Source: Streptomyces pyxinae (GTDB taxonomy: Bacteria > Actinomycetota > Actinomycetes > Streptomycetales > Streptomycetaceae). From it: a DNA stretch of 64,000 bases. Each line of letters opens with the position of its first letter. Positions within the stretch are counted from its first letter, which is position 1. Made by a program: the position numbers and the translations under genes. This document shows, piece after piece, positions 1 to 8,409 of the stretch. The stretch spans positions 124,001 to 188,000 of the forward strand of contig NZ_JANUGQ010000007.1 of the NCBI RefSeq assembly GCF_024756275.1, given 5' to 3'. The notes beneath the pieces were generated by a model. The model saw only the letters and a list, made by a program, of their open reading frames with translations. It was not told the origin of the DNA and did not search any database.

Positions 1-1
1 G

Positions 2-577
2 CGCTACGCGCACGCCTTCGTCGCGGCGGGGGTGCCGCTCTTCGCGGCCGGCGCCTGGCTGGCGTACGTGATCCTGCCGCAGACGGCCGAGATCATGCTC
101 AGCTTCACGCCCGCCGACACCCAGAACCAGATCGGGCTCGACGACTACCTGGACCTGATCACCCGCATGGTGATCGTCTTTGGCCTCGCCTTCGAGCTGC
201 CGCTGCTGCTGATCGCGCTCAATCTGACCGGAGTGCTCAGCGGCAAGCGGATGCTGGGCTGGTGGCGCGGGATGATCGTCGGACTGACCTTCTTCGCCGC
301 GATCGCGACGCCGGGCGGTGAGCCGCTCTCCATGCTGCTGCTCGCCGGGCCGCTGGCCCTGCTCTACTTCCTCGCCGCCGGTTTCGCGCTCCTCAACGAC
401 AAGCGGCGCCGGCTGTCCGACCCGGACCGGGAGCTGGACGACGACGAGGCGTCCGAGCTGGACCTCACGCCCGAGCGCATCGGCTCGATCGAGCCCGTCC
501 AGGGACCGGCGGCCCTGCCCGAGCAGGCGGACGGCCACCATGAGCGCCGGCCGCAGGGTTACGACGACATCACCTGA
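2..577 (+). CDS. tatC: Sec-independent protein translocase TatC, C-terminal part
   Basis: This is the 3' part of tatC; the reading frame is open from the first bases, so the true start lies before the window. TatC is the multi-spanning receptor that binds twin-arginine signal peptides and, with TatA and TatB, moves folded proteins over the membrane. The visible part has hydrophobic segments (FAAGAWLAYVILP, MVIVFGLAFELPLLLIAL, GMIVGLTFFAAIATPGG, LLLAGPLALLYFLAAGFAL) and the conserved FxLAFELPL and TPGGEPLSM-type signatures. It ends with an acidic cytoplasmic tail of about 60 residues (DRELDDDEASE), as is usual in Streptomyces. A perfect hairpin follows 25 nt after the stop. Confidence 0.93.
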   Translation, partial: RYAHAFVAAGVPLFAAGAWLAYVILPQTAEIMLSFTPADTQNQIGLDDYLDLITRMVIVFGLAFELPLLLIALNLTGVLSGKRMLGWWRGMIVGLTFFAAIATPGGEPLSMLLLAGPLALLYFLAAGFALLNDKRRRLSDPDRELDDDEASELDLTPERIGSIEPVQGPAALPEQADGHHERRPQGYDDIT

Positions 578-601
578 CGGCCGTACCCGACGGAGCGGTG
601 A

Positions 602-633
602 CCCGGATCGTCCGGCCGGTCGGACGATCCGGG
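602..633 (+). terminator. Hairpin terminator after tatC
   Basis: A perfect 13-bp inverted repeat (CCCGGATCGTCCG and its complement) has a 6-nt loop and sits 24 nt after the tatC stop. There is no U-tract, as is common for actinobacterial terminators. Confidence 0.7.
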
Positions 634-741
634 TGAGACGATCCGGGCGGCGAGGCCCCCGGCCGGTGGATCGGGGGCGTGAGGGCCCGGCCGGTGGGGC
701 GGGGGCGCCGTAAAGATCGGCCTGCTGTCGGTGGGGGCGGG

Positions 742-747
742 TAGGCT
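742..747 (+). promoter_or_regulatory. Candidate -10 of helicase gene
   Basis: TAGGCT lies 10 nt before the ATG at 758. A transcript from here would have no leader or only a few bases. No clear -35 is seen. Confidence 0.4.
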
Positions 748-757
748 CGGGAACGAG

Positions 758-3586
758 ATGACAGAAGAACTCACGCCAGCGGAGGCGTACGCCGCCGCCC
801 GGCGCCGGGCCGTCGAAGAGGCCACGGCGTTCGCCCCCTTCCGCGACATGTACGACTTCGAGCTGGACCCGTTCCAGATCGACGCCTGCCGGGCCCTGGA
901 GGCGGGCAAGGGGGTGCTCGTCGCGGCGCCCACCGGCTCGGGCAAGACCATCGTCGGTGAGTTCGCCGTGCACCTCGCCCTCCACCAGGGGCGGAAGTGC
1001 TTCTACACGACGCCGATCAAGGCCCTGTCGAACCAGAAGTACTCCGACCTGGTCAAGCGGTACGGCGCCGACAAGGTCGGCCTGCTCACCGGTGACAACA
1101 GCGTCAACTCCGAGGCGCCGGTGGTCGTGATGACCACCGAGGTGCTGCGGAACATGCTCTATGCCGGTTCCCAGACGCTGCGGGGCCTCGGGTACGTGGT
1201 CATGGACGAGGTGCACTACCTCTCGGACCGCTTCCGGGGCGCCGTCTGGGAGGAAGTGATCATCCACCTCCCGGAGTCCGTGACGCTGGTCTCGCTCTCC
1301 GCCACCGTCTCCAACGCCGAGGAGTTCGGCGACTGGCTGGACACGGTCCGGGGTGACACCGAGGTGATCGTCTCCGAGAGCCGGCCGGTGCCGCTCTGGC
1401 AACACGTGCTGGCCGGGCGCCGGATGTACGACCTCTTCGAGGAGGAGACCGACCACGGCGGCCGGGGAGCGGGCCGGCGCGAGGTCAACCCCGACCTGGA
1501 GCGCCTGGCGCGCATGGAGAACCAGCGCACCTACAACCCGCGCGACCGGCGGCGCGGCAAGATGGTCCGGGAGGCCGACCGCGAGCGCGAGCGGCGCCAG
1601 CGCTCCCGGATCTGGACCCCGGGCCGGCCCGAGGTCATCGAGCGGCTGGACGCCGCGGGGCTGCTGCCCGCGATCACCTTCATCTTCAGCCGGGCCGGCT
1701 GCGAGGCCGCCGTGCAGCAGTGCCTCTACGCCGGGCTGCGGCTCAATGACGAGGACGGTCGGCAGCGGGTCCGGGAGCTGGTGGAGGCCCGCACCGCCTC
1801 CATCCCCAGCGAGGACCTGCACGTCCTCGGCTACTACGAATGGCTGGAGGGGCTGGAGCGCGGCATCGCCGCCCACCACGCCGGGATGCTGCCCACCTTC
1901 AAGGAGGTGGTCGAGGAGCTGTTCGTCCGGGGGCTGGTGAAGGCCGTCTTTGCCACCGAGACGCTGGCGCTGGGCATCAACATGCCCGCCCGGTCGGTGG
2001 TGCTGGAGAAGCTGGTCAAGTGGAACGGCGAGCAGCACGCCGACATCACCCCCGGCGAGTACACCCAGCTCACCGGGCGGGCCGGCCGGCGCGGCATCGA
2101 CGTCGAGGGCCATGCCGTGGTGCTCTGGCAGCGCGGCATGGACCCGGGCCATCTCGCGGGACTCGCGGGCACCCGGACGTATCCGCTCCGGTCGAGCTTC
2201 AAGCCGTCGTACAACATGGCGGTCAACCTGGTCGACCAGTTCGGCCGGCATCGCTCCCGGGAGCTGCTGGAGACCTCCTTCGCGCAGTTCCAGGCGGACC
2301 GCTCGGTCGTCGGCATCTCCCGCCAGGTCCAGCGGAACGAGGAGGGCCTCGAGGGCTACCGGGAGGGCATGACCTGCCACCTCGGGGACTTCGAGGAGTA
2401 CGCGCGGCTCCGCCGCGACCTCAAGGACCGGGAGAACGAGCTGGCCAAGCAGGGCGCCGCCCAGCGCCGGGCGGCGGCGGCCGGTTCGCTGGAGCGGCTC
2501 AAGCCGGGCGATGTGATCCATGTGCCGACCGGCAAGTTCGCCGGTCTCGCGCTGGTGCTGGACCCGGGGCTGCCCGCCGGGCGGTCCAACGGGCACCGGG
2601 GCTTCGACCAGCACGACGGCCCGCGCCCGCTGGTGCTCACCGCCGAGCGGCAGGTGAAGCGGCTGGCGTCGATCGACTTCCCGGTGCCGGTCGAGCCGGT
2701 GGAGCGGATGCGCATCCCGCGCACCTTCAACCCGCGCTCCCCGCAGTCCCGGCGGGACCTCGCATCGGCGCTGCGCACCAAGGCGGGCCACCTCACGCCC
2801 GAGCGGGGCGCCAAGCGGCGGGGCGGGGCGGCGGACGACCGGGAGATCACCCGGCTGCGCGCCGAGCTGCGGGCCCACCCCTGCCACGGCTGCGACGAGC
2901 GGGAGGACCACGCCCGCTGGGCCGAGCGCTACCACCGGCTGCGGCGGGACACCCAGCAGCTGGAGCGCCGGATCGAGGGGCGGACCAACACCATCGCCCG
3001 CACCTTCGACCGGATCGTCGCGCTCCTGACCGAGCTGGACTATCTGCGCGGCAACGAGGTCACCGAGCACGGCAAGCGGCTGGCCCGGCTCTACGGCGAG
3101 CTGGACCTGCTGGCCAGCGAGTGCCTCCGGGACGGCGTCTGGGAGGGCCTCGGCCCCGCCGAGCTCGCTGCCTGCGCCTCCGCGCTGGTCTACGAGTCCC
3201 GGCAGTCCGACGACGCGGTGGTGCCCAAGGTGCCGGGCGGCCGGACGAAGGCCGCGCTCGGCGAGATGGTGCGGATCTGGGGCCGGCTGGACGCCCTGGA
3301 GGAGGACTTCCGGATCAACCAGGCCGAGGGCGTCGGACAGCGCGAACCGGACCTCGGCTTCGCCTGGGTGGCCCACGAGTGGGCCTCCGACAAGGGCCTC
3401 GACGAGGTACTGCGGGACGCCGAGATGCCGGCCGGCGACTTCGTCCGCTGGTGCAAGCAGGTCATCGATGTGCTCGGCCAGATAGCGGCCGCCGCGCCCC
3501 GCGAGGGCAGCACCGTCCCGAAGGCCGCCCGCAAGGCCGTGGACGCCATGCTGCGCGGTGTGGTGGCGTACAGCTCCCTCGGCTGA
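758..3586 (+). CDS. helY: DEAD/DEAH-box RNA helicase, Ski2/Mtr4-like (HelY type)
   Basis: A 942-residue superfamily 2 helicase. Walker A APTGSGKT is near residue 60, the DEVH box (VVMDEVHYL) near 150, an SAT motif (LSLSATVSN) near 180, and motif VI QLTGRAGRRGID near 440. The C-terminal third (about 770-930) resembles the DSHCT domain of exosome-type helicases. The family unwinds structured RNA with ATP and is linked to RNA turnover or processing; the mycobacterial homologue is HelY. I chose the ATG at 758; the frame can be extended upstream to a GTG at 731, but a TAGGCT -10 falls between the two. tatC just upstream is the usual actinobacterial neighbour. Confidence 0.92.
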   Translation: MTEELTPAEAYAAARRRAVEEATAFAPFRDMYDFELDPFQIDACRALEAGKGVLVAAPTGSGKTIVGEFAVHLALHQGRKCFYTTPIKALSNQKYSDLVKRYGADKVGLLTGDNSVNSEAPVVVMTTEVLRNMLYAGSQTLRGLGYVVMDEVHYLSDRFRGAVWEEVIIHLPESVTLVSLSATVSNAEEFGDWLDTVRGDTEVIVSESRPVPLWQHVLAGRRMYDLFEEETDHGGRGAGRREVNPDLERLARMENQRTYNPRDRRRGKMVREADRERERRQRSRIWTPGRPEVIERLDAAGLLPAITFIFSRAGCEAAVQQCLYAGLRLNDEDGRQRVRELVEARTASIPSEDLHVLGYYEWLEGLERGIAAHHAGMLPTFKEVVEELFVRGLVKAVFATETLALGINMPARSVVLEKLVKWNGEQHADITPGEYTQLTGRAGRRGIDVEGHAVVLWQRGMDPGHLAGLAGTRTYPLRSSFKPSYNMAVNLVDQFGRHRSRELLETSFAQFQADRSVVGISRQVQRNEEGLEGYREGMTCHLGDFEEYARLRRDLKDRENELAKQGAAQRRAAAAGSLERLKPGDVIHVPTGKFAGLALVLDPGLPAGRSNGHRGFDQHDGPRPLVLTAERQVKRLASIDFPVPVEPVERMRIPRTFNPRSPQSRRDLASALRTKAGHLTPERGAKRRGGAADDREITRLRAELRAHPCHGCDEREDHARWAERYHRLRRDTQQLERRIEGRTNTIARTFDRIVALLTELDYLRGNEVTEHGKRLARLYGELDLLASECLRDGVWEGLGPAELAACASALVYESRQSDDAVVPKVPGGRTKAALGEMVRIWGRLDALEEDFRINQAEGVGQREPDLGFAWVAHEWASDKGLDEVLRDAEMPAGDFVRWCKQVIDVLGQIAAAAPREGSTVPKAARKAVDAMLRGVVAYSSLG

Positions 3587-3868
3587 GCCCCCGGGGCCGC
3601 CTCCCCGCCCGGGCCCGGCCGGAAGCACCCCTCCCGGCCGGGCTCGTGTGCCTTCGGGCCCGGTGCCTCGCGGAACGGACCCCGGCGGTCTCGGGGCCGG
3701 GGCTGCCGGGCGCCTTCCGGGCCGGGTGCAGCGGATGCCTCCCGGGCCGGGGCGCACGCCGGGTGCCGCCGCGCGCGTATTGGGTACGCCCGCGCCCGGG
3801 CGACGCCGGTGTTCCGGGGGCCGGCCGAAGGCGTACGGGGCGGTCGCCGGCCTTCGGGGGCCCGGAGG

Positions 3869-4795
3869 TCAGCGGGTGGCCAGCGCCCTGGCGAGGGCGA
3901 TCAGTTCCGGGGCGCGCAGCACCCGGTCGCCGTAACCCGGCAGCGGGACATGGAGCGCGGCCGTCCAGCGGCGCGGAAGGGCTTCCGCGCCGTACACCGC
4001 TCCGGCGAGCGTCCCGGTCACCGCCGCCACCGTGTCGGTGTCGCCGCCCAGGTCGACGGCTGCGGCCAGAGCCTGGGGGAGGGAGCCGGTCGTCCGCAGC
4101 GCCCAGAGGGCCGACCCCAGGCACGGCCAGACGGCGCCGTTGGCCTCGGTCGCCCGGTCCGGATGCCAGTCGGCCGCCAGCACGGTGGCCCAGCGGTCCC
4201 GCTCGGCGGGGTGGACCAGGGCGAGCGCGTCCGGTACGGCGGTGAGCGGGTCGTCGCCGTCCAGCGCGACCCGGACCAGTTCATGGAGGACCGCTGTGCC
4301 CTCCTGGGCGGCCGGGTCTCCGTGGGTGAGGGCCGCGATCCGCCGGGCCGCCGCCGTGGTGGCGGCCTGCCCGTCCGGCGCGAAGTACACGGCCGAGGTC
4401 GAGGCGCGCATCAGCGAACCGTTGCCCGCGGCGTGTCCGGTCATCCGGAAGTGCGCCTCCGCCGCCCGGTGCCAGGGCTCGCCGCTGGTGAGCACCTGCT
4501 CGGTCTGGAGGCCGAGGTCCTTGGGTTCGGCGGCGGCCCAGCGCCGGAAGCGGTCGAAGATGTCGGCCGGATCCAGACCCTCCCGCTCCAGCAGCGACTC
4601 CCCGACCAGGACGGCCATCTGGGTGTCGTCGGTCGCCTCTCCCGGGTCCCAGCCGCCGCCCCCGCACAGCTCCCCGGGGCCGTCCGGGAAGCGCGCGGCC
4701 CGGGCACCCGGGGGCCCGAACTCGAAGGGTGCTCCCAGGGCATCGCCCACCGCGCTTCCCAGGACGGCGCCGATAGCCCGTTCGATGCGTTCCAT
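3869..4795 (-). CDS. ADP-ribosylglycohydrolase family protein (DraG-like)
   Basis: A 308-residue protein of the DraG/ARH fold. Metal-binding signatures are present: GDALG near residue 17, TDDTQ at 55-59 and GGDTDT at 250-255, which normally hold the two Mg ions of the active site. The family removes ADP-ribose from proteins or small molecules; the substrate cannot be told from sequence. It has no signal peptide, so it is probably cytoplasmic. It converges with the helicase gene across about 280 bp of featureless GC-rich sequence and is followed on the same strand by no close partner. No ADP-ribosyltransferase is visible in the window. Confidence 0.88.
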   Translation of the reverse strand: MERIERAIGAVLGSAVGDALGAPFEFGPPGARAARFPDGPGELCGGGGWDPGEATDDTQMAVLVGESLLEREGLDPADIFDRFRRWAAAEPKDLGLQTEQVLTSGEPWHRAAEAHFRMTGHAAGNGSLMRASTSAVYFAPDGQAATTAAARRIAALTHGDPAAQEGTAVLHELVRVALDGDDPLTAVPDALALVHPAERDRWATVLAADWHPDRATEANGAVWPCLGSALWALRTTGSLPQALAAAVDLGGDTDTVAAVTGTLAGAVYGAEALPRRWTAALHVPLPGYGDRVLRAPELIALARALATR

Positions 4796-4950
4796 CCGCG
4801 CAGCCTAGCGGGGGCGGGTGAGGGGGTACGGGGCGGTCGCCGGGTCATGGGGGGCGGCCGGGGCCGGGGGCGTACGGCGAGAGGGGTGGCCGGACGGCGG
4901 AGGGACCCGGCCCGGGGTGGGCGGGTCCCTCGGTCGGGCGGGGAGCGGGG

Positions 4951-5802
4951 TCAGGCGGTGGGAGCCTGGGTCTCCTGCTCGCGCTCGACCTGCTCGTTCC
5001 ACTCGCGCTTCACCGCGCGCCAGGCCTCGTCGGTCTGGCCGAGCCGCCAGTAGCCGGAGATCGAGAGCCGCTCGCGGGGGATCTCGCGCTCCATACGGAG
5101 GTGGCGGCGGAGGTCCTTCACAAAGCCCGCCTCGCCGTGGACGAAGGCGTGGACGTCGCCGGCGGGCAGCTCCAGGTCGCGTACGGCGGCGATCAGCAGC
5201 TCACCGACCGGGCGGCCGGCCCGGTGCAGCCAGCGGAGCTCGATCCCGGCCGGGGCGTCGATCTTCTGCTCCTCCTCGGCCGACTCGACCTCCACGAAGG
5301 CGTGACCGGTGGCGTTCCGGTCCATGCGCTCCAGCGAGGCGGCGATGGCGGGCAGCGCGCTCTCGTCACCGACCAGCAGATGGGTGCCGGCCGCCGGGTC
5401 GGGGGAGTAGCCGCCGCCCGGGCCCAGCATGTACATGATCTCGCCGACCTGGGCGCGGGCCGCCCAGGGGCCGGCCAGGCCCTCGTCGCCGTGGACGACG
5501 AAGTCGATGGCCGCCTCGCGCAGGGCCGGGTCCCAGCTCCGGATGGTGTACGTGCGATTGGCCGGCCACTGGTCGCGCGGGAACTCCTCGCGGATCCGGT
5601 CCATGTCGAAGGGCTCCGGGTAGCGCACGCCCGGGAGCGGGAAGAGCAGCTTCACATAGTGGTCGGTGTACTCGTCGGCCGAGAAGCCGGCGAGCCCGTC
5701 ACCGCCCAGGACGATCCGCACCATGTGCGGGGTGATCCGCTCGGTGCGCACCACTCGTCCCTGGTGGATGGCAGGTGCTTTGCGGGCCGGCTGTTCCGAC
5801 AC
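4951..5802 (-). CDS. Siderophore-interacting protein, ferric-siderophore reductase
   Basis: A 283-residue SIP/ViuB family flavoprotein. It starts MSEQPARKAPAIHQGRVV; the FAD-binding barrel holds the RxYT motif (NRTYTIRSWD) near residue 83, and the NAD(P)H-binding half contains DESALPAIAASLE. The family reduces Fe(III)-siderophore in the cytoplasm to release iron. A GGGGAG ribosome-binding site lies 6 nt before the ATG. A 19-bp iron box sits about 26 nt further upstream, so it should be repressed by a DmdR/IdeR-type regulator when iron is plentiful. No siderophore synthesis or transport gene is nearby, so it is probably a free-standing member of the iron regulon. Confidence 0.92.
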   Translation of the reverse strand: MSEQPARKAPAIHQGRVVRTERITPHMVRIVLGGDGLAGFSADEYTDHYVKLLFPLPGVRYPEPFDMDRIREEFPRDQWPANRTYTIRSWDPALREAAIDFVVHGDEGLAGPWAARAQVGEIMYMLGPGGGYSPDPAAGTHLLVGDESALPAIAASLERMDRNATGHAFVEVESAEEEQKIDAPAGIELRWLHRAGRPVGELLIAAVRDLELPAGDVHAFVHGEAGFVKDLRRHLRMEREIPRERLSISGYWRLGQTDEAWRAVKREWNEQVEREQETQAPTA

Positions 5803-5827
5803 GGTGTTCTCCCCGGATGGTCGATGG

Positions 5828-5846
5828 TTAGGCTTGCCTAAGCTAA
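5828..5846 (-). promoter_or_regulatory. Iron box (DmdR/IdeR operator)
   Basis: TTAGGCTTGCCTAAGCTAA matches most of the 19-bp actinobacterial iron-box consensus (TTAGGTTAGSCTAACCTAA). It is placed just upstream of the siderophore-interacting protein gene, and the other neighbour ends here rather than starts, so it serves only that gene. Confidence 0.82.
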
Positions 5847-5850
5847 CACC

Positions 5851-6783
5851 TCACTCGCGCAGCGCGGCGAGCACCCTTTCCAGGGACGAGCCCAGGCCCC
5901 AGCCGGCGGCCAGCTCGCCCAGCGCCCGCTCGTCGCGCGGCTCCCGGGGGAGGGCCGGGGCGAACTCCGGCAGGGGTACGTCCCCGGCGACCCGCACCAC
6001 CTTCGGCGCCACCGCCAGATACGGCCGCGCCTCGTCCAGCCGCCGGCGCACGGCCGGGGTCAGCTTCGCCGCCGGATCGTCCACCGCCGCCATGATCCCG
6101 GCCAGGTCCCCGAAGCTCTCCAGCAGCCGGGCCGCCGTCTTCTCCCCGATTCCCGGCACCCCCGGCAGCCCGTCGCTCGGGTCGCCCCGCAGCAGGGCCA
6201 GGTCCGCGTACCCCGGGCCGTCCACCCCGTACTTCCCGCGCAGCCACGCCTCGTCCGCGATCTGCAGGGTGCCCACGCCCTTCAGCGGGTAGAGCACCCG
6301 GACGCCCCGGGCGTCGTCCACCAGCTGGTAGAGGTCCCGGTCGCCGGTGACGATGTCCACCGGGCCCGCCGCCCGCCCGGCCAGCGTGCCGATCACGTCG
6401 TCCGCCTCGTACCCGGGGACACCCACCCGGGCGATGCCCAGGGCGTCGAGCACCGCCTCGATCACCGGCACCTGCGGGGCGAGGGTGTCCGGCACCTCCT
6501 CGTCGTCCGGCCCCGCCGGGTGCTCCTCGGCGACCCGGTGCGCCTTGTACGAGGGGATCAGCTCGACCCGCCAGGCCGGGCGCCAGTCGGCGTCCATGCA
6601 GGCCACCAGCTCGTCCGGGTGGTGGTCCTGGACCAGCCGGGCGATGAAGTCGAGCAGTCCGCGCACCGCGTTGACCGGCGTGCCGTCGGGGGCGCGGACG
6701 GAATCGGGGACGCCGTAGTAGGCGCGGAAGTAGAGGGAGGCGGTGTCGAGGAGCATCAGGCGTCGGGTCACGCCCCCGATCAT
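5851..6783 (-). CDS. Stand-alone 5'-3' exonuclease (FEN/Pol I N-terminal type)
   Basis: A roughly 310-residue nuclease like the N-terminal 5'-3' exonuclease domain of DNA polymerase I, without the polymerase. The metal-binding acidic residues are seen in LLDTASLYFRAYYG, MDADWRP, EADDVIGTLA and VTGDRDLYQLVD, followed by the helix-hairpin-helix GDPSDGLPGVPGIGEKTAARLL. The family trims flaps and RNA primers. The start is uncertain: ATG at 6783 is used here, with a GTG at 6774 and an ATG at 6756 (MLLDTASLY) as good alternatives. It shares a strand with the siderophore-interacting gene downstream but an iron box separates them. Confidence 0.88.
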   Translation of the reverse strand: MIGGVTRRLMLLDTASLYFRAYYGVPDSVRAPDGTPVNAVRGLLDFIARLVQDHHPDELVACMDADWRPAWRVELIPSYKAHRVAEEHPAGPDDEEVPDTLAPQVPVIEAVLDALGIARVGVPGYEADDVIGTLAGRAAGPVDIVTGDRDLYQLVDDARGVRVLYPLKGVGTLQIADEAWLRGKYGVDGPGYADLALLRGDPSDGLPGVPGIGEKTAARLLESFGDLAGIMAAVDDPAAKLTPAVRRRLDEARPYLAVAPKVVRVAGDVPLPEFAPALPREPRDERALGELAAGWGLGSSLERVLAALRE

Positions 6784-6856
6784 GCCGCAGCCCACCGACA
6801 GCGCGGGCGACCGGACGGCGGGCGGGGGCGAGGCGCCGGACCCGGCGGCCGTGCCG

Positions 6857-7585
6857 TCAGTCCGGTACGAGGCCGCCGGTGAGGTTGAGCTCGGTGGCGG
6901 TCATGGTGCGGGCCCAGTCGGAGGCGGCGAAGACCGCGGCGTTGGCCACGTCGTCGTAGCCCGGGCGCTCGGTCAGGAGTGCCCCCTCGTCGGCGCGGTT
7001 CTCCGCACCGGGAGCGGGCGAGCCGGGTGAGAGCAGCCAGGCGACGCGGACCCCGTGCGGACCCAGCTCCGCCGCGAGTTGCCGGCAGACGCCGGTGAGG
7101 GCGGACCAGGCGATGTGCGATCCGCCCAGGCCGGGGATGGTCTCGCGGCCGCCGGCCAGGACCAGGAGGACGCCGCCGCCACGGTCGATCATGTGCCGGG
7201 CCGCCGCCGTGGCCGTGGTGAGCGTGGTCGTCACCGCCTTGGTGACCGGGCGGAGCACATCGGCGACGGCCAGGTCGAGGAGCGGGCTCCCCTGGAGGTC
7301 GTCGTCGGACGTGGCGTTGAAGCAGATGTCTATGCCGGTGCCGTCGCCTGCCGCCGCCACCGCCTCGGCGTGGCGGTCGACGGCGGCGCGGTCCGTCGCG
7401 TCCAGCCGCGCGACGTGGGCGATCCCGCCGTCGCCCCGGATGCGACGCGCGACCTCTTCGAGGGGCGGCACGGTCCGTCCGGTGAGGTGGACGGCGGCGC
7501 CCTCCCGCGCGAAGGCCCGGGCGACGGCCGCCCCCACGGCTCCGGAACCGCCGTGGACGATCGCTGTCTTCCCGGTCAGCAGCAC
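6857..7585 (-). CDS. SDR-family protein lacking the catalytic Tyr/Lys
   Basis: A 242-residue Rossmann-fold protein of the short-chain dehydrogenase family. The nucleotide-binding glycine motif is intact (HGGSGAVGAAVA near residue 12). The active-site YxxxK, expected just before the RQLAAELGPHGVRV helix, reads S-H-I-A-W, and the expected catalytic Ser strand reads LLVLAGGRE. The usual Ser-Tyr-Lys triad therefore seems lost. It may bind a cofactor without normal oxidoreductase chemistry, or use other residues; such divergent members occur in actinobacteria. It is divergent from the XRE-cupin gene with about 280 bp between them, which might make it a regulatory target. Confidence 0.8.
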   Translation of the reverse strand: MLLTGKTAIVHGGSGAVGAAVARAFAREGAAVHLTGRTVPPLEEVARRIRGDGGIAHVARLDATDRAAVDRHAEAVAAAGDGTGIDICFNATSDDDLQGSPLLDLAVADVLRPVTKAVTTTLTTATAAARHMIDRGGGVLLVLAGGRETIPGLGGSHIAWSALTGVCRQLAAELGPHGVRVAWLLSPGSPAPGAENRADEGALLTERPGYDDVANAAVFAASDWARTMTATELNLTGGLVPD

Positions 7586-7869
7586 GATTCCCTCCTCGGT
7601 GCGGGCCCTGTCACCTGTGCAGACCGGGCGGACGGGGCGGACTCATCGCTCACCGGGCACTCGCCGGATCGCTCCCGCCGGGCGCTCTCCGGCCGGGGAT
7701 CCGCTGCCGGTCCGTGTCCGTCCCGGGAACCCGGCGGGAACCCGGCGAGTGCTCCGTCCGCCCCCGGGCGGCTTCCGTACGCCGGTCGGCGCTCCCTCGC
7801 TTCCCCGGTTGCGCTACACCCCCCTACCGCCGCTGCGTAAGGTTGTCGCAGAGGGAGGGAGCCGAGGAG

Positions 7870-8409
7870 ATGGACGAGAAGGAAACGCCCCGCGTCGGCG
7901 CGGCCGTCCGGAAGAGGCGCCGGGAGCTGGGGCTGACCCTCGCCACGGTGGCCGGGCGCAGTGGTCTGTCCGTGCCCTTCCTGAGCCAGGTCGAGAACGA
8001 GCGGGCCCGGCCCAGCACGGACTCGCTCCGGCGGGTGGCCGAGGCGCTGGAGACGACCGCCGCCGAGCTGCTCGACGCCGCCGACTCGGCCCGTACGGTC
8101 GATGTGGTGCGCTCCGGGCCGGAACCGGGGCCGAGCGGCGCCCGGCCGCTGGTGCGCGGCCAGCACCAGATGCACGCCGACGAGTACACCGGCGACCACG
8201 ACGCCGGACGGGAGCTGGTGCTCCGCAACGACTCGCTGCTGTACGTGGCGGACGGCGCCGCCGAGGTGGAGGCCGAGGGCCGGGCGTACCGGCTGGAGCG
8301 CGGCGACACGCTCTACATGTCCGGCGGGGTGCGGCACCGCTGGCGGGCGAGCGGGCCGGGGACCCGGATCCTGGTCGTCGCCGTCGCCGAGCACATCGAG
8401 CCGGCGTGA
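7870..8409 (+). CDS. XRE-family regulator with C-terminal cupin
   Basis: A 179-residue regulator. The N-terminal helix-turn-helix (residues about 10-65, ATVAGRSGLSVPFLSQVENE) is of XRE/PuuR type; the C-terminal half is a small cupin barrel (ELVLRNDSLLYVADG..., GDTLYMSGGVRHRWRA) that probably senses a small ligand. ATG at 7870 is preceded by GAGGAG, which fixes the start. Its stop overlaps the start of the next gene by 4 nt (GTGA), so the two are translationally coupled. It is likely to control itself, the coupled BtuF-like gene and perhaps the divergent SDR gene. Confidence 0.88.
   Translation: MDEKETPRVGAAVRKRRRELGLTLATVAGRSGLSVPFLSQVENERARPSTDSLRRVAEALETTAAELLDAADSARTVDVVRSGPEPGPSGARPLVRGQHQMHADEYTGDHDAGRELVLRNDSLLYVADGAAEVEAEGRAYRLERGDTLYMSGGVRHRWRASGPGTRILVVAVAEHIEPA

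Noticed and set aside
1840-4245. An 801-codon plus-strand frame inside and beyond the helicase gene
   Set aside because: It overlaps the helicase in another frame and has shadow-type composition.
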